Positions 9,530-19,371 of a stretch of DNA of 64,000 nt are shown here, piece by piece. Each line of letters begins with the position of its first letter. The stretch's first letter is position 1. A model generated the notes under the pieces. That model saw nothing but the letters and a program-made list of their open reading frames with translations. It was not told the DNA's origin and ran no database searches. Origin of the DNA: Clostridium cellulovorans 743B (GTDB lineage: Bacteria > Bacillota > Clostridia > Clostridiales > Clostridiaceae); assembly GCF_000145275.1 (NCBI RefSeq), contig NC_014393.1, positions 3,162,001 through 3,226,000 of the forward strand, given 5' to 3'. A program made the position numbers and the translations under genes.

Positions 9530-10661
9530 ATAAAGTTATTAAAAACAATACTATCTTTAGTTATAATTTTTAGCTTACTTTATATATAATACTAAATTTG
9601 CTACACATGCTAAAACTCATTCGACTATAAATAAACCGGTGAATGCAGCTGTATTTATAAGAAGTTTGGAAGGTCCATTTTTTTCTGATCTAAAAAGAAA
9701 CCTAGAAGTTGTTCAAAATGAAAACGAAAATAAAATTAAATTTACTTTCTTTGATTCACATTGAAACCAAGGTACTCAAAATGAATATATTGAAAAAGCA
9801 CTTAATAACAATTTTAATTTTTTTATAATAAATCCAGTTACCAGCAAAAAAGAAGAAATTATAAATACTATCAATAAGGTTGTAAAAGCAAACATTCCCA
9901 TCATCTTCTACTTACCTACATCTCTATCTCTGATAGAAACCTTTCAAAACACCCCTAGAACAGCTATTATTACTAGAGATGTTGAGCACTCAGGCATTCT
10001 TCAAGGTAAAATTTTATCCGATATACGGAATACCAATAAGAAATCTATTGATAGAAATAATGATAATATACTGCAATATATGATGTTACAAGGTACACCA
10101 GACGACTTAACAACTATTGCAAGAAGTAAATATTCTATTCGCACACTTAATGAGGTAAATATAAAAACTCAGCAACTTTTATCTACTGCTTGTAGTTGGA
10201 ATCGAGAATGTGCAAGACGCACAATTGAATCTGCCTTTCTAGTTTATGGAGATAAAATTGATGCAATAATTTCCAACAACGACGAAATGGCACTAGGTGC
10301 TATTGACGCACTCCAAAAATATGGCTTTAACAAAGGGAATAAAACTAAATATATTTCAGCTGTAGGGGTCAATGGTATAGATGAGGCTAAAGCACTAATT
10401 AATCAAGGTATAATGACAGGCACTGTCATCGAAGATATCCCTGCTCAAGCAAAAGGAATCTATGATATAGGAATGAACTTAATTTCTGGTAATAGTATTA
10501 CTCATAATACAAATTTGAAAACCATTCATAACAATGTAGTTAAGATGCCTTATTACAAATATATCGTCAATTATAAAAATAAAATTAGTCAATACATATA
10601 TTTGATTATTTGTGTCTATTTTAACTTTTATTCATTCTACTTTTACTTAAATGAGCAATAG
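9530..10661 (+). pseudogene. Inactivated copy of the sugar-binding-protein gene found at 17333
   Basis: Homologous along its whole length to the intact 350-residue periplasmic-binding-protein gene at 17333-18385. Lesions visible by comparison: the start ATG is ATA (9530-9532) although a strong GGGGGG ribosome binding site remains; a frame change within the signal peptide near 9588; TGA at 9762-9764 where the intact copy has TGG (DSKWDQG versus DSH-stop-NQG); and loss of the normal C-terminal stop, so the last open segment (10080-10661) gains about 30 unrelated hydrophobic residues. The open segment keeps good similarity (SNNDEMALGAIDALQKYGF), which suggests fairly recent decay. It may still be transcribed, but a functional protein is unlikely. 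Confidence 0.85.
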
Positions 10662-10687
10662 TTCTAAATTAGATATGTAAAATCAAC

Positions 10688-10725
10688 ATACAATAAGCAG
10701 TAGCAAAAACTACTGCTTATTGTAT
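10688..10725. terminator. Bidirectional terminator between the pseudogene and argC
   Basis: A 16-bp perfect stem (ATACAATAAGCAGTAG pairing with CTACTGCTTATTGTAT) with a 6-nt loop lies between convergent genes. T-rich sequence follows on the plus strand. Confidence 0.85.
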
Positions 10726-10754
10726 ATTTAATGTGCTAAAATATAGAACTTATA

Positions 10755-11702
10755 TTAAATATGTAGTCCTTTATCTTCTTCACAGCCTAACAAAACATTT
10801 AAGCATTGGATCGCTGCACCGGAAGCTCCTTTTCCTAAATTATCAAATTGAGATATTAATAAAATTCTATCAGAATTACCTGTAACATATATATTCATAC
10901 CATCCCAGCCTGAACATACATTGCCACTGATGAAACCACCGAATTTTTCTTCAGAACCCAAAGGCATTACCTTAATAAAACTTTGATTAGCATAATAATT
11001 TGTAAAAAATTCATGTACCTGTTCCGGTGTTGTTTTATCTTTTAAGTATTCAGTATACAAAGGTAAAGACACTACCATACCACTATAATAATCAGCTACA
11101 ATAGGACTAAATAATGGCTCTCTACTTAATCCAACTACTTTTTTCATTTCTTTCAAATGTTTATGCTGTTGACCTAATGCATATCCACGAGGCGCGTCAT
11201 ATTCAACTAATCGGTTGCTATCAGTGTATTCAGAAATCATTTTTTTTCCACCACCACTATATCCAGTAACTGAGAAAGCACTTATCGGATAATCAGAAGG
11301 GAGAATTCCATTAGATACTAACGGATAAGCTAGAGAAATTAAACCAGTTGCATGACATCCTGGCACTGAAATACGTTTTCCTTCTTTGATTTTATCTCTT
11401 TGAGTTGAATTTAATTCTGGAAAACCATAAACCCATCCTTCTGCTGTTCTATGTGCAGTAGAGGCATCAATAATTCTAACATTTTCATTTTCAACTAATG
11501 AAACGGATTCTCTAGCTGCATCATCAGGTAAACAAAGGAAAGTAATATCAGATTCATTTATCAATCTCTTTCTTTCATTAATATCCTTTCTCAACTCTGA
11601 AGAAATAGTCAATAATTCTATATCATCACGACCTTTAAATCTTTCAAAAATTCTAAGCCCAGTAGTTCCCTCACTACCATCAATAAATATCTTTGTTTTC
11701 AT
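10755..11702 (-). CDS. argC: N-acetyl-gamma-glutamyl-phosphate reductase (short type)
   Basis: A 315-residue cytosolic enzyme that reduces N-acetyl-glutamyl phosphate to the semialdehyde with NADPH in arginine biosynthesis. The N-terminal nucleotide-binding start (IDGSEGTTGLRI, about 7-18) and the catalytic Cys116 in VPGCHATG are both present, along with FSVTGYSGGGKK. At 315 residues it belongs to the shorter type 2 ArgC group. It stands alone: no argJ, argB or argD is adjacent, so it is separated from the rest of the pathway or belongs to a specialised route. AGAGG lies upstream of the ATG, and a near-ideal promoter is 75-105 nt upstream. Confidence 0.93.
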   Translation of the reverse strand: MKTKIFIDGSEGTTGLRIFERFKGRDDIELLTISSELRKDINERKRLINESDITFLCLPDDAARESVSLVENENVRIIDASTAHRTAEGWVYGFPELNSTQRDKIKEGKRISVPGCHATGLISLAYPLVSNGILPSDYPISAFSVTGYSGGGKKMISEYTDSNRLVEYDAPRGYALGQQHKHLKEMKKVVGLSREPLFSPIVADYYSGMVVSLPLYTEYLKDKTTPEQVHEFFTNYYANQSFIKVMPLGSEEKFGGFISGNVCSGWDGMNIYVTGNSDRILLISQFDNLGKGASGAAIQCLNVLLGCEEDKGLHI

Positions 11703-11777
11703 AATAAAGAACCTCTTTCAAAAATATATTTATTTAAATCTCACAAAGATTACTCTTATCTTTAATTCTTTTCTATT

Positions 11778-11806
11778 ATTATAGATATGAAATTAATATG
11801 TGTCAA
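11778..11806 (-). promoter_or_regulatory. Sigma-A promoter for argC
   Basis: On the minus strand a perfect TTGACA and a perfect TATAAT are separated by exactly 17 nt, placing transcription start about 70 nt before the argC ATG. No ARG-box or T-box was recognised in the leader. Confidence 0.8.
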
Positions 11807-12010
11807 ATTATGCTAGCGATATACTTCTTCATTTATTCCATTTATGCTTTTATATAGAACTATAGCTATTCAATGTGCTCCTCCAAAACCGTTCCTTAAT
11901 AATTTTTTAAGGCTTTATTTCAAAACAGAAAAACTATTCTTATTTCATCTTTATAAATGTGAATAATATAAAGCTGTTTCGCTAATTCTAAGTTAGATAG
12001 GGGGGATATC

Positions 12011-12229
12011 ATGGACAATAACAACAGAAATAACTAACTTATGAAAAAACTGTTGGGAGTTGCAGATAAAAGCAACTCTTATTTGCAAGAAGTTGCTATC
12101 AAAGGCAGTACAAACATTGAGTTTGTTACCACCTTTTTATTAGTCAAGATGTTACCAGTAAGCCTTCTATTAGGCAATGCATGGCTTGGGCAACTTAAAA
12201 ATATATTTATAAAGCTATACTTTTTTTAA
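12011..12229 (+). pseudogene. Small hypothetical ORF interrupted by an early stop
   Basis: A strong GGGGGG ribosome binding site precedes ATG at 12011, which opens MDNNNRNN and then meets TAA. The same frame continues without a break as LMKKLLGVADKSNSYLQEVAIKGS and a hydrophobic C-terminal half to 12229, so the two pieces look like one roughly 70-residue gene with a nonsense codon. Translation could instead restart at the internal ATG (12041) without a good ribosome binding site. Product not recognised; the C-terminal half could span a membrane. Confidence 0.35.
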
Positions 12230-12241
12230 TATATTTTAAAA

Positions 12242-12268
12242 GAATACAGACTATCTAAGTCTGTATTC
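12242..12268. terminator. Terminator hairpin
   Basis: A perfect 11-bp stem GAATACAGACT/AGTCTGTATTC with a 5-nt loop lies between the small ORF ending at 12229 and the convergent amidohydrolase ending at 12356. Confidence 0.75.
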
Positions 12269-12355
12269 AATATCTATATTCTTTTTATAAATCAGAGAGA
12301 AGATGATTTTCTTTAAATTTTCACTCCTCTTTTATACTCAAAAAGTAAATAGTAT

Positions 12356-13531
12356 TTATGAGCGTACTCCCTCTGGCGTATAAACTATTTTACCGTCAAT
12401 TATAGTATATAAAGTTTTAGTGAATACTTCCATAGGGTTTCCGTCAAAAATTGCAATATCAGCATCTTTTCCAACCTCAATACTCCCTACTCTATTAGAT
12501 ACATTGCATATTTGTGCTGCATTTATAGTTATTGCCTTTAATCCTTCTTCTATACCTAACCCTTCTTTTGCTGCAAAACCAGCACAAATTGCTAAATCTT
12601 GTATTCTAGTAACAGGATGGTCAGTTGTAATAGCTACTTTTACACCTTCTTTGTGTAAGATTCCCGCTGTTTTAAAATCTGAATTTAATGTTTCTATTTT
12701 GTTCCTTGTTGCTAGTGATGGTCCAACTATTGCTGGAAAACCAGATTCTTTTATTTCTTTTGCTATCAAATGTCCCTCTGTACAATGATCAAGTGTCATT
12801 TCTAAGTCATATTCTTTAGCTATGCGTATTGCAGTTAAAATATCATCTGCTCTATGCACATGTGCTTTCAAAGGAATCTTTTTATCAAACACTGGTAACC
12901 AACACTCCTTTTGAAATTCTGCACTAAAACTATCACCAGATTTCTCAGCATTTTTCTTATCTTGATAATATTGTTGAGCTTCAAATAACTCCTCACGTAA
13001 CATTGCTGCTATTGATATACGAGTTGTTGGCATCATATTTTTCTCATCATAATTTGACTTAGGATTTTCTCCAAATGCAACTTTCATTGCAGAAGGTTCA
13101 AGTATAACCATTTTATCTATTGATCTTCCATATGTCTTAATAAACACCCATTGTCCCCCAACTACATTTGAACTTCCTGGGCCAACCATTACGCTTGTAA
13201 TACCTGCACTCAATGCTTTATGAAAAGTAGAATCCATAGGATTAATACCATCTAATCCTCTAAGGTATGGTGTTACTGGTTCGTTCATTTCATTGCAGTC
13301 ATTACCTTCAAAACCTTTTCGTTCCTCTTGAATACCTATATGACAATGAGCTTCTATAATACCTGGCATAACTAAGCAATTACTTGCATCAATTTCTTCA
13401 GAAATATCATAATTAGTTAGATCAATATTTTCACCGACCTCTTTTATTTTGTTTCCTTCTACCAAAACACTTCCATTATCATAATTTGTACCTGCCATAG
13501 TTAATATTTGTGCATTCTTAATTAATAACAT
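12356..13531 (-). CDS. Metal-dependent amidohydrolase (imidazolonepropionase-like)
   Basis: A 391-residue enzyme of the amidohydrolase superfamily, expected to hydrolyse C-N bonds of a cyclic or N-acylated substrate in the cytosol. All metal-site landmarks are visible: His62 and His64 in EAHCHIG, His224/His226 in LKAHVHR, His249 in LDHCTEGH and Asp304 in ITTDHPV. The N-terminal small beta domain (LIKNAQILTM, VLVEGNKIKEVG) and the closing VGSIEVGKDADIAIFDGNP motif are also family hallmarks. GAGGTG lies just upstream of the ATG. It appears monocistronic. Related proteins are often annotated as imidazolonepropionase or prolidase-like; true substrate unknown, and there are no hut neighbours to support histidine degradation. 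Confidence 0.85.
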   Translation of the reverse strand: MLLIKNAQILTMAGTNYDNGSVLVEGNKIKEVGENIDLTNYDISEEIDASNCLVMPGIIEAHCHIGIQEERKGFEGNDCNEMNEPVTPYLRGLDGINPMDSTFHKALSAGITSVMVGPGSSNVVGGQWVFIKTYGRSIDKMVILEPSAMKVAFGENPKSNYDEKNMMPTTRISIAAMLREELFEAQQYYQDKKNAEKSGDSFSAEFQKECWLPVFDKKIPLKAHVHRADDILTAIRIAKEYDLEMTLDHCTEGHLIAKEIKESGFPAIVGPSLATRNKIETLNSDFKTAGILHKEGVKVAITTDHPVTRIQDLAICAGFAAKEGLGIEEGLKAITINAAQICNVSNRVGSIEVGKDADIAIFDGNPMEVFTKTLYTIIDGKIVYTPEGVRS

Positions 13532-14135
13532 AATTCACCTCATTCTTCACAAACTATTCTATTTAACAATATGTACACTTAGAATTTAATTTTAAGTAAT
13601 TCTATGCTTCTATTGTTGAAACTTGAAATATAAAAAAAGACCACTCTAAGGAATAAAATATACTTTTATCTGTTCCCCAGTTGGTACAATCTATATCTAT
13701 GCACAAGAAATCTATTTACAATACTCTTTAATTATTTGCACTAGCATCAGTTTAACTTTTCAAGCTTATGGTATAAACAAATTCAAGTATTATTATAAAT
13801 ATGCAAAATATACTGCAAATCCCTGAAATGACTTAGTTCTTAATTGCTTGGTTAACAATTCATTGATCTATCACAGGATAATATCATTGCATTACAATAA
13901 TATTATTTCATACATATTAGAAATTATACTTGTTATGTACAATATTATATCTTAGGTAAGGAACTCTTATTATTTTATCTATCCTGATTGTATATATTTA
14001 ATTTCTACTATGAAAATAAGTGCAAATGTTTAAGCAGTAATTATATGCTTTAACACTTGCACTTTTATATTGTTTAGATAGCAAAGATTTCTATCTCTAT
14101 ATTGATTCATTATGAGTAATTTTATAAACTATATT
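13532..14135. other. Intergenic region between the amidohydrolase and kelch genes
   Basis: About 600 bases with no credible ORF on either strand. It holds a long imperfect hairpin at 14020-14062 that may end the kelch transcript; nothing else was recognised. Confidence 0.5.
14020..14062 (-). terminator. Imperfect hairpin downstream of the kelch gene
   Basis: GTGCAAATGTTTAAGCA pairs with TGCTTTAACACTTGCAC with two mismatches, about 75 nt past the kelch stop codon. The T-run is weak on the minus strand and better on the plus strand. Confidence 0.5.
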
Positions 14136-15941
14136 TTAACTTACTTCATATTCTTCTATATTGAAATAACTAATTTTATTATATGGTATGTAGTCTTTAC
14201 TTATTATAATTGAATTCTTTGATTTATTCTGAAATATATAGTATGACTTCCCAACTCCGTTAGATCTTCCTTCATACCAGGTTAAAAATGAATCTACTTC
14301 ATCCTTTGATAAATCATAAATTTTCAAATCATTATAAGGCATAACTAAAGTTAACTTTCCTCTATACTCAATAGTTTTTTCAGGAGTTACTACAACTTCA
14401 CAATTTGCTGTTTTACCATCTGATGTTGTAGCTGTTATTGTAGTTGTACCCGTTCCAATTGCTGTAATTACACCACTCGAATCTACAGCCGCTATATTTG
14501 AATCATTTGATGACCAATTTACTAAAATATCAGAAGGTGTTACTGTTGCTGACAATGTATCTGTTTGTCCTATAATTATAGACATTGAAGTTTTGCTTAA
14601 GTTTATTATAGTTTCTGGTTTCACTGTAATTTGACAAGTTGCAGACAAATTGCTTCCATCTACTGCTCTTGCAGTAATACTAACAGTTCCTGGTTTTACT
14701 GCTGTCACCTTTCCATTACTGTCTACTGTTGCTATTGATGGATCACTAGAAGTCCAAGTTATCGCAATTCCTGCTGGGGTAGTCTTAGCTGTAATGATAT
14801 CAGTTTGTCCAACTTTTAAAGAATCATAGTTTTTTTCAATTACCATTTTGGAAATGCTATATACTTCTACAGAAGATAATATACTACCACCATTATATCC
14901 TCCTATTGCAAATAGCTTGTTATTTAATGCAACTGAATTATGTCCAATTCTCTCTGTATTCATATCTGCTAATTTCATCCAAGTATTTGACACCACATCA
15001 TACACTTCTACGGATGATGGAATTCCAGCCCCACCCATAGCATATATCCTATTATTTACTGTTACTGAAGTAAAATCTAGCCTTGCAATGTTCATACTAG
15101 CTAACGTTGTCCAGGTATTTATCACTGGATCATACACTTCTACCGATGATAGGTATCCTTTTAAATCAGCACCACCTATAACATATATCTTACCATTCAT
15201 CACCACTGAGTTATGGAATGCTCTTCCCCCATTCATACTAGTTACTGTTGTCCAATTGTTTACTGCTGGATCATATACTTCTATTGATGATGATAATAAT
15301 CCACCGCCTTTATAACCACCCATAATATATATTTTTCCATTCAACACAGCTGAAGTAAACGAATCCCTAGCTTCCTTCATACTAGCTACAACTTTCCAAG
15401 TATTTCTTGTTGGATCATATACTTCTACTGATCCATTTGTCCCTGAACCACCTATCACGTATATCTTACCATCCACAACAGCCAAATTAGACTCATATCT
15501 AGCCTGATTCATAGTAGGCAACATCGTCCAAGTATTGGTTTCTGGATCATAAACTTCTGCAGATTCTAAGCTTTTAATTCCATTACTCCCTCCAATAACA
15601 TATATCTTATTATTTACTACAACTGAAATATGATGATGCCTAGCCTCATTCATACTTGCCATTTTCGTCCAAGTATCAGTGGCTGGATCATATACTTCCA
15701 TAGATGAGAAAGGCTGTTTTCTATTATATCCACCTATCACATATATCTTTCCATTTAGTACAACTGAATTGCTATAATACTTAGCTTCATTCATACTCGC
15801 TATTGTAATCCATTTATCTGATACATCTAATGTTTCTGCTGCTTTTACATTGAAAAATTTTACACTTCCAAACAAAAATATCAGTGTACATATTATAAAT
15901 ATTATACTGGTTTTGATTTTCAAATTTATTTTATTTTCCAT
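14136..15941 (-). CDS. Secreted seven-blade kelch protein with two Ig-like (Big_2) domains
   Basis: About 601 residues. A signal peptide or N-terminal anchor covers about 1-36. Seven successive kelch repeats of about 45-50 residues follow (about 40-365), each with the pattern GKIYVIGG ... EVYDP ... NTW, enough for one complete beta-propeller. Two Big_2 Ig-like domains come next (about 370-520; ITWTSSDPSIATV and VNWSSNDSNIAAV), then a 70-residue tail of no recognised family. Probably an extracellular binding or adhesion protein; it has no sortase signal, dockerin or SLH repeats in the tail. The ATG at 15941 is chosen because GGAGG is 7 nt upstream; the TTG three bases earlier also gives an open frame but with poorer spacing. 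Ligand unknown. Confidence 0.85.
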   Translation of the reverse strand: MENKINLKIKTSIIFIICTLIFLFGSVKFFNVKAAETLDVSDKWITIASMNEAKYYSNSVVLNGKIYVIGGYNRKQPFSSMEVYDPATDTWTKMASMNEARHHHISVVVNNKIYVIGGSNGIKSLESAEVYDPETNTWTMLPTMNQARYESNLAVVDGKIYVIGGSGTNGSVEVYDPTRNTWKVVASMKEARDSFTSAVLNGKIYIMGGYKGGGLLSSSIEVYDPAVNNWTTVTSMNGGRAFHNSVVMNGKIYVIGGADLKGYLSSVEVYDPVINTWTTLASMNIARLDFTSVTVNNRIYAMGGAGIPSSVEVYDVVSNTWMKLADMNTERIGHNSVALNNKLFAIGGYNGGSILSSVEVYSISKMVIEKNYDSLKVGQTDIITAKTTPAGIAITWTSSDPSIATVDSNGKVTAVKPGTVSITARAVDGSNLSATCQITVKPETIINLSKTSMSIIIGQTDTLSATVTPSDILVNWSSNDSNIAAVDSSGVITAIGTGTTTITATTSDGKTANCEVVVTPEKTIEYRGKLTLVMPYNDLKIYDLSKDEVDSFLTWYEGRSNGVGKSYYIFQNKSKNSIIISKDYIPYNKISYFNIEEYEVS

Positions 15942-16636
15942 CAAATCTCCTCCATTTCATCAATACCACTGTGGGATTATCTTTTACTTGAAATAATTTT
16001 CCTTAATATTCTTGAATATTGAAATTTTCCGTTTCATCATATGTAATCCATTCTTTTTTTGTTGCAATTATACTCTATTTGCTTTTTCATTAAAATCACT
16101 TAGAGTTGGTAAATCAAATAATAATGTGCATATTACAAAGAGTATTTTCTTTATTCATTAGTATCGTAAATAAACTGGTTTTTAGATAATTTTCCCATAA
16201 GTCATAAACACTGCGCAACATAATTCCTTATATGTATATACATACTAATTATGCAAAAAATATTCATAAATTTCAATATAATTTATCCATCAAATAACTT
16301 TATAACTATCTATATTTTACATTTTTAAACATCCATGCTGATAGCCAATTTAATATAACTTAATGGTCTTTTTCATTTTATCATAGGAATTTTTTGTTCA
16401 GTGCTAAAGCCATTTTTTCCGCTGGCATATCAGTAGTTCTCAACACAAGCAAATAATGAAAGACTACCAATTCTATGAATTGGTAGTCTTTCATTATTAT
16501 ATTTTATATGTTGTTATACTAATACACACCAACCACACCGAATTTTTTTTGAAGTCTTCATGCTAATTGATGCATTTTAAGCTACTGATAGCCATTAATA
16601 AAATCATGCCTTCAGTATATATGTATTTTTGTTAAT
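15942..16636. other. Intergenic region with a gene fragment and a strong hairpin
   Basis: About 690 bases without an intact gene. On the minus strand near 16382-16450 a short open stretch reads VLRTTDMPAEKMALALNKKF before a stop, and looks like the C-terminal scrap of a lost gene whose identity is not clear. The perfect hairpin at 16452-16498 is listed separately. Confidence 0.4.
16452..16498. terminator. Long perfect hairpin, terminator-like
   Basis: A 22-bp perfect stem (first half begins AATAATGAAAGACTACC) with a 3-nt loop. It lies about 140 nt past the end of the VOC gene on the minus strand. Unusually long and perfect for a terminator, so it could also be a small palindromic repeat. Confidence 0.65.
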
Positions 16637-17053
16637 TTATTCTTGAGCATCGGCAGATAATTCCCACTGAACTCCAAACATATCGATGAGCGAACCATAA
16701 CAAGGACTAAAAAACGTTTTAGCTAATGGGTTCAAAATTTTCCCACCCTCTTGCAAAGTTGCGAATACATGTTGGATTTCATCAATATTTCCCTCAACAG
16801 ATATACAAACTAAAGAACCTTCCTTATTTGTTTTTTGGAACGAATCAGAAAGCCTAATTAAATTATCTCCTAATTGAATGGTTGCTTGAATAATCCAATT
16901 TTTTTGTTCCTCTGGAAGAGGTGGCATATTTGGATTTGATGGAATATCCCCAAATCTCATTATACCTTTTGCTTCTGTCTTGAAAGCTTTTGAATATAAA
17001 TCTACCGCTCTTTGACATTCTCCATAAAAATAAATATATGGTCTTACTTTCAT
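16637..17053 (-). CDS. VOC-fold protein, PhnB/YjdN-like
   Basis: A 138-residue protein of the vicinal-oxygen-chelate superfamily in the PhnB-like branch. It opens with RPYIYFYGECQRAVDLYSKA, the standard first beta-alpha unit, contains a PPLPEEQKNWIIQATIQLGD segment, and ends with DMFGVQWELS, the typical closing strand. Such proteins are cytosolic and dimeric; many have no known substrate, and the group is often misnamed 3-demethylubiquinone methyltransferase. GAGGG lies upstream of the start and a good promoter at 17091-17119. No neighbour suggests a role. Confidence 0.85.
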   Translation of the reverse strand: MKVRPYIYFYGECQRAVDLYSKAFKTEAKGIMRFGDIPSNPNMPPLPEEQKNWIIQATIQLGDNLIRLSDSFQKTNKEGSLVCISVEGNIDEIQHVFATLQEGGKILNPLAKTFFSPCYGSLIDMFGVQWELSADAQE

Positions 17054-17090
17054 ATTTATTACCCTCTTTCTTTAATATCTAGTGTGCGTC

Positions 17091-17119
17091 TATATATGCT
17101 AATTTATTTTTAATATCAA
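17091..17119 (-). promoter_or_regulatory. Candidate sigma-A promoter for the VOC gene
   Basis: On the minus strand TTGATA and TATATA are 17 nt apart, with the -10 box about 40 nt upstream of the start codon. Confidence 0.55.
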
Positions 17120-17332
17120 GCCAACTAACATAAAAACAATGATTTTTATATTCTCAAACTACGCTTTTTATAATAGTTGACTCATTAGTATTTTTCTATT
17201 CACTTTATTTCTATTTTTCTTTAGTTAGTTTTTCGATAATATAACCTTTTCCTAATATGTATAATTTTCAAATCAAAAGCCATCCTAAATAATGAATTTT
17301 GTTATTCACTAATTAATACATAGGAGTTTAAA

Positions 17333-18385
17333 ATGAAGTTTTATAAAAAAATAATATCATTAGCTATCATTTATATCTTACTACTACTGAATGTTCAATA
17401 TATTATAAATGCTAAAACGCCTATTACTACTGAAAAATCATTTAAAGCAGCTGTCTTTATAAGATCCTTAGATAATTATTTACTTACTGATATAAAAAAA
17501 AGCCTCGAGGATATTGAGAAAGATCAGTATAATAAAATTGATTTTAGCTTCTTTGACTCAAAATGGGACCAAGGCATTCAAAATGAATATATTGAAAAAT
17601 CGATTAATGAAAACTATGACATTTTCGTAATCATCCCAGTCTCTACTAAAATTGATGAAATTAAAAATGCAATTAATAAAGTAGTAGCGTCAAATATACC
17701 ATTTATTCTCTACCTTCCCACATCTTCTTCATTAATAAAAACGGTTCAAGCTACACCTAGGTCTGCAATTGTAACTAGAGATGTTGAACAATCGGGAACT
17801 CTACAAGGAAAGATTTTAGCTAAGTTATGGAATACCAATAAAGATACTATGGATAAAAGTAAAGATAATGTATTAGATTATGTGTTGTTACAAGGTTCAC
17901 CAAATTATTTATCAACTATTGCAAGAACTAAATATTCTCTTCAAGCACTTACTGAAGAAAATATACACACTAAGCAACTTTTATCTGTAACATGCAATTG
18001 GGAACAAGAATGTGCAAAACGTGCTATTGAATCAGCTTTTTTAACACTTAGCAATAAAATTGAAGCAATAATTTCTAATAATGATGATATGGCAATAGGC
18101 GCTATTGAAGCACTCCAAAAATATGGTTATAACAAAAGTGACAAATCAAAATTCATTCCTGTTGTAGGAATTGGTGGTTCATCTAAAGCAAAGGAACTAA
18201 TTAATCAAGGTGTTATGGCAGGTACTGTTATTGAAGATATTCCTACTCAAATAAAAGCACTCTATGACATAGGTATGAATTTAATTTCTGGTAAGAATAT
18301 TACTTATGGTACAAATCTCAAAACTAACCTAGGAAATGTAATTACGATACCTTATCAAGAATATATCTATAACCCAAGGTGTTAA
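17333..18385 (+). CDS. Periplasmic-binding-protein-like sugar-binding protein (MglB-like)
   Basis: A 350-residue exported protein resembling galactose/ribose-type substrate-binding proteins (Peripla_BP_4). N-terminal hydrophobic signal about 8-26; the first lobe starts FKAAVFIRSLDN, and the second lobe contains EAIISNNDDMAIGAIEALQKYGY, followed by VVGIGG and AGTVIEDIPTQ, the standard motifs of this fold. There is no lipobox cysteine, unlike most Gram-positive binding proteins, so the anchor is either the uncleaved signal or absent. No ABC permease or ATPase gene is adjacent; it is an orphan and may serve as a sensor or work with a distant transporter. A decayed paralogue lies at 9530-10661. 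TAGGAG precedes the ATG. Ligand inferred only from fold. Confidence 0.8.
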   Translation: MKFYKKIISLAIIYILLLLNVQYIINAKTPITTEKSFKAAVFIRSLDNYLLTDIKKSLEDIEKDQYNKIDFSFFDSKWDQGIQNEYIEKSINENYDIFVIIPVSTKIDEIKNAINKVVASNIPFILYLPTSSSLIKTVQATPRSAIVTRDVEQSGTLQGKILAKLWNTNKDTMDKSKDNVLDYVLLQGSPNYLSTIARTKYSLQALTEENIHTKQLLSVTCNWEQECAKRAIESAFLTLSNKIEAIISNNDDMAIGAIEALQKYGYNKSDKSKFIPVVGIGGSSKAKELINQGVMAGTVIEDIPTQIKALYDIGMNLISGKNITYGTNLKTNLGNVITIPYQEYIYNPRC

Positions 18386-18426
18386 AATATGCCACTAAAC
18401 TGCGAGCGATTTCTTTGCAAATAAGA

Positions 18427-18460
18427 AAACCACACCAATCTTCTTGATTGGTGTGGCTTT
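18427..18460. terminator. Terminator of the sugar-binding-protein gene
   Basis: CCACACCAATC pairs with GATTGGTGTGG around a 5-nt loop, flanked by A-rich and T-rich sequence, about 45 nt past the stop. It lies between convergent genes and may serve both. Confidence 0.8.
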
Positions 18461-18509
18461 CTACTTTCGTATTTTCAATGCTGATGATTTCACGTTCATG
18501 TAAAGTATG

Positions 18510-19208
18510 TTAATCAATATTAATTATTTCAAGAAAAGACGTAATTTTACCTTCCGGATGACATTTATCCAATATACCAAACTCTGGATCATAAAATTTA
18601 TCTTTATGGTGTAATACCCAGTGAGTATAATTTCGCATATGTACTGTAAGAATACTTATTTCTGAATAGTATGGATTCTTTTTCGATATCCTAATATTTT
18701 TTTCTGCATGTCTAATTTTATAATAATCTAGAGCCTCTATTATTTGCCCTATAGATGTAGAACCTCTTGTTCCCATTACTTTTGCTACCTCTTCGACATC
18801 TCTACCTGATAACATTGCTACACATGCTTGACCACACATTTGAGATGTAGGTTCTGAAACATATGATATACTATCAATCTTGAGATATGATTCATTAGAT
18901 TTTTCATAGTTACAAATTTCTACTCCATCTTTTACTTTATTGTTTAAAGTGCTTATTAATATGTCCAACAAAGAGCCTCTTTGTAGTTTTAATTTTTTCT
19001 TCATATTATTAGTGAGAAAAAATGAGTAGTTTCCATTCCCTCTTGGTACAAGATTCAATTTAAATTCAACATTATTTATTACTACTTTCACAGCAATAAC
19101 ACCTTTCAAACCAAATACTTCCCATACATTGAATGGCAAGTCAATTAGTGTTCTACCTTTTAAAAATTGATCATCAGTTACTCTAAAATCAAATCTGTAC
19201 TCAGACAT
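18510..19208 (-). CDS. DUF1905-like domain fused to a papain-like (C39-type) cysteine protease domain
   Basis: 232 residues in two parts. Residues 1-90 resemble the DUF1905 beta-barrel (YRFDFRV, IDLPFNVWEVFG, LKLQRGSLLDI). Residues 110-232 resemble a papain-like/C39 peptidase fold: Cys125 in SQMCGQACVAML, His196 in THWVLHH and Asp207 in FYDPEFG would form a Cys-His-Asp triad. There is no signal peptide, so it is probably cytosolic. Such domains cleave leader peptides or isopeptides or act as acyltransferases, but no candidate peptide substrate or transporter lies nearby. The start is followed by MSEYRF; a clear GGAGG is lacking (AAGAGGAG lies about 6 nt upstream and is adequate). Fold assignment is moderately sure; function unknown. 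Confidence 0.65.
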   Translation of the reverse strand: MSEYRFDFRVTDDQFLKGRTLIDLPFNVWEVFGLKGVIAVKVVINNVEFKLNLVPRGNGNYSFFLTNNMKKKLKLQRGSLLDILISTLNNKVKDGVEICNYEKSNESYLKIDSISYVSEPTSQMCGQACVAMLSGRDVEEVAKVMGTRGSTSIGQIIEALDYYKIRHAEKNIRISKKNPYYSEISILTVHMRNYTHWVLHHKDKFYDPEFGILDKCHPEGKITSFLEIINID

Positions 19209-19371
19209 CCTCTAATTACTCCTCTTTCTCATTTTTTCAAAACACTTAAATTTATACTATTCTCTAGTTCCCTATACTATATAAGCATTATACTAAACAT
19301 TTTCCTAAAGTTAAAGTAATTTCATATTCTAAGAATTGCATTTTATTTATATATATCAGAACTACTGCGTG

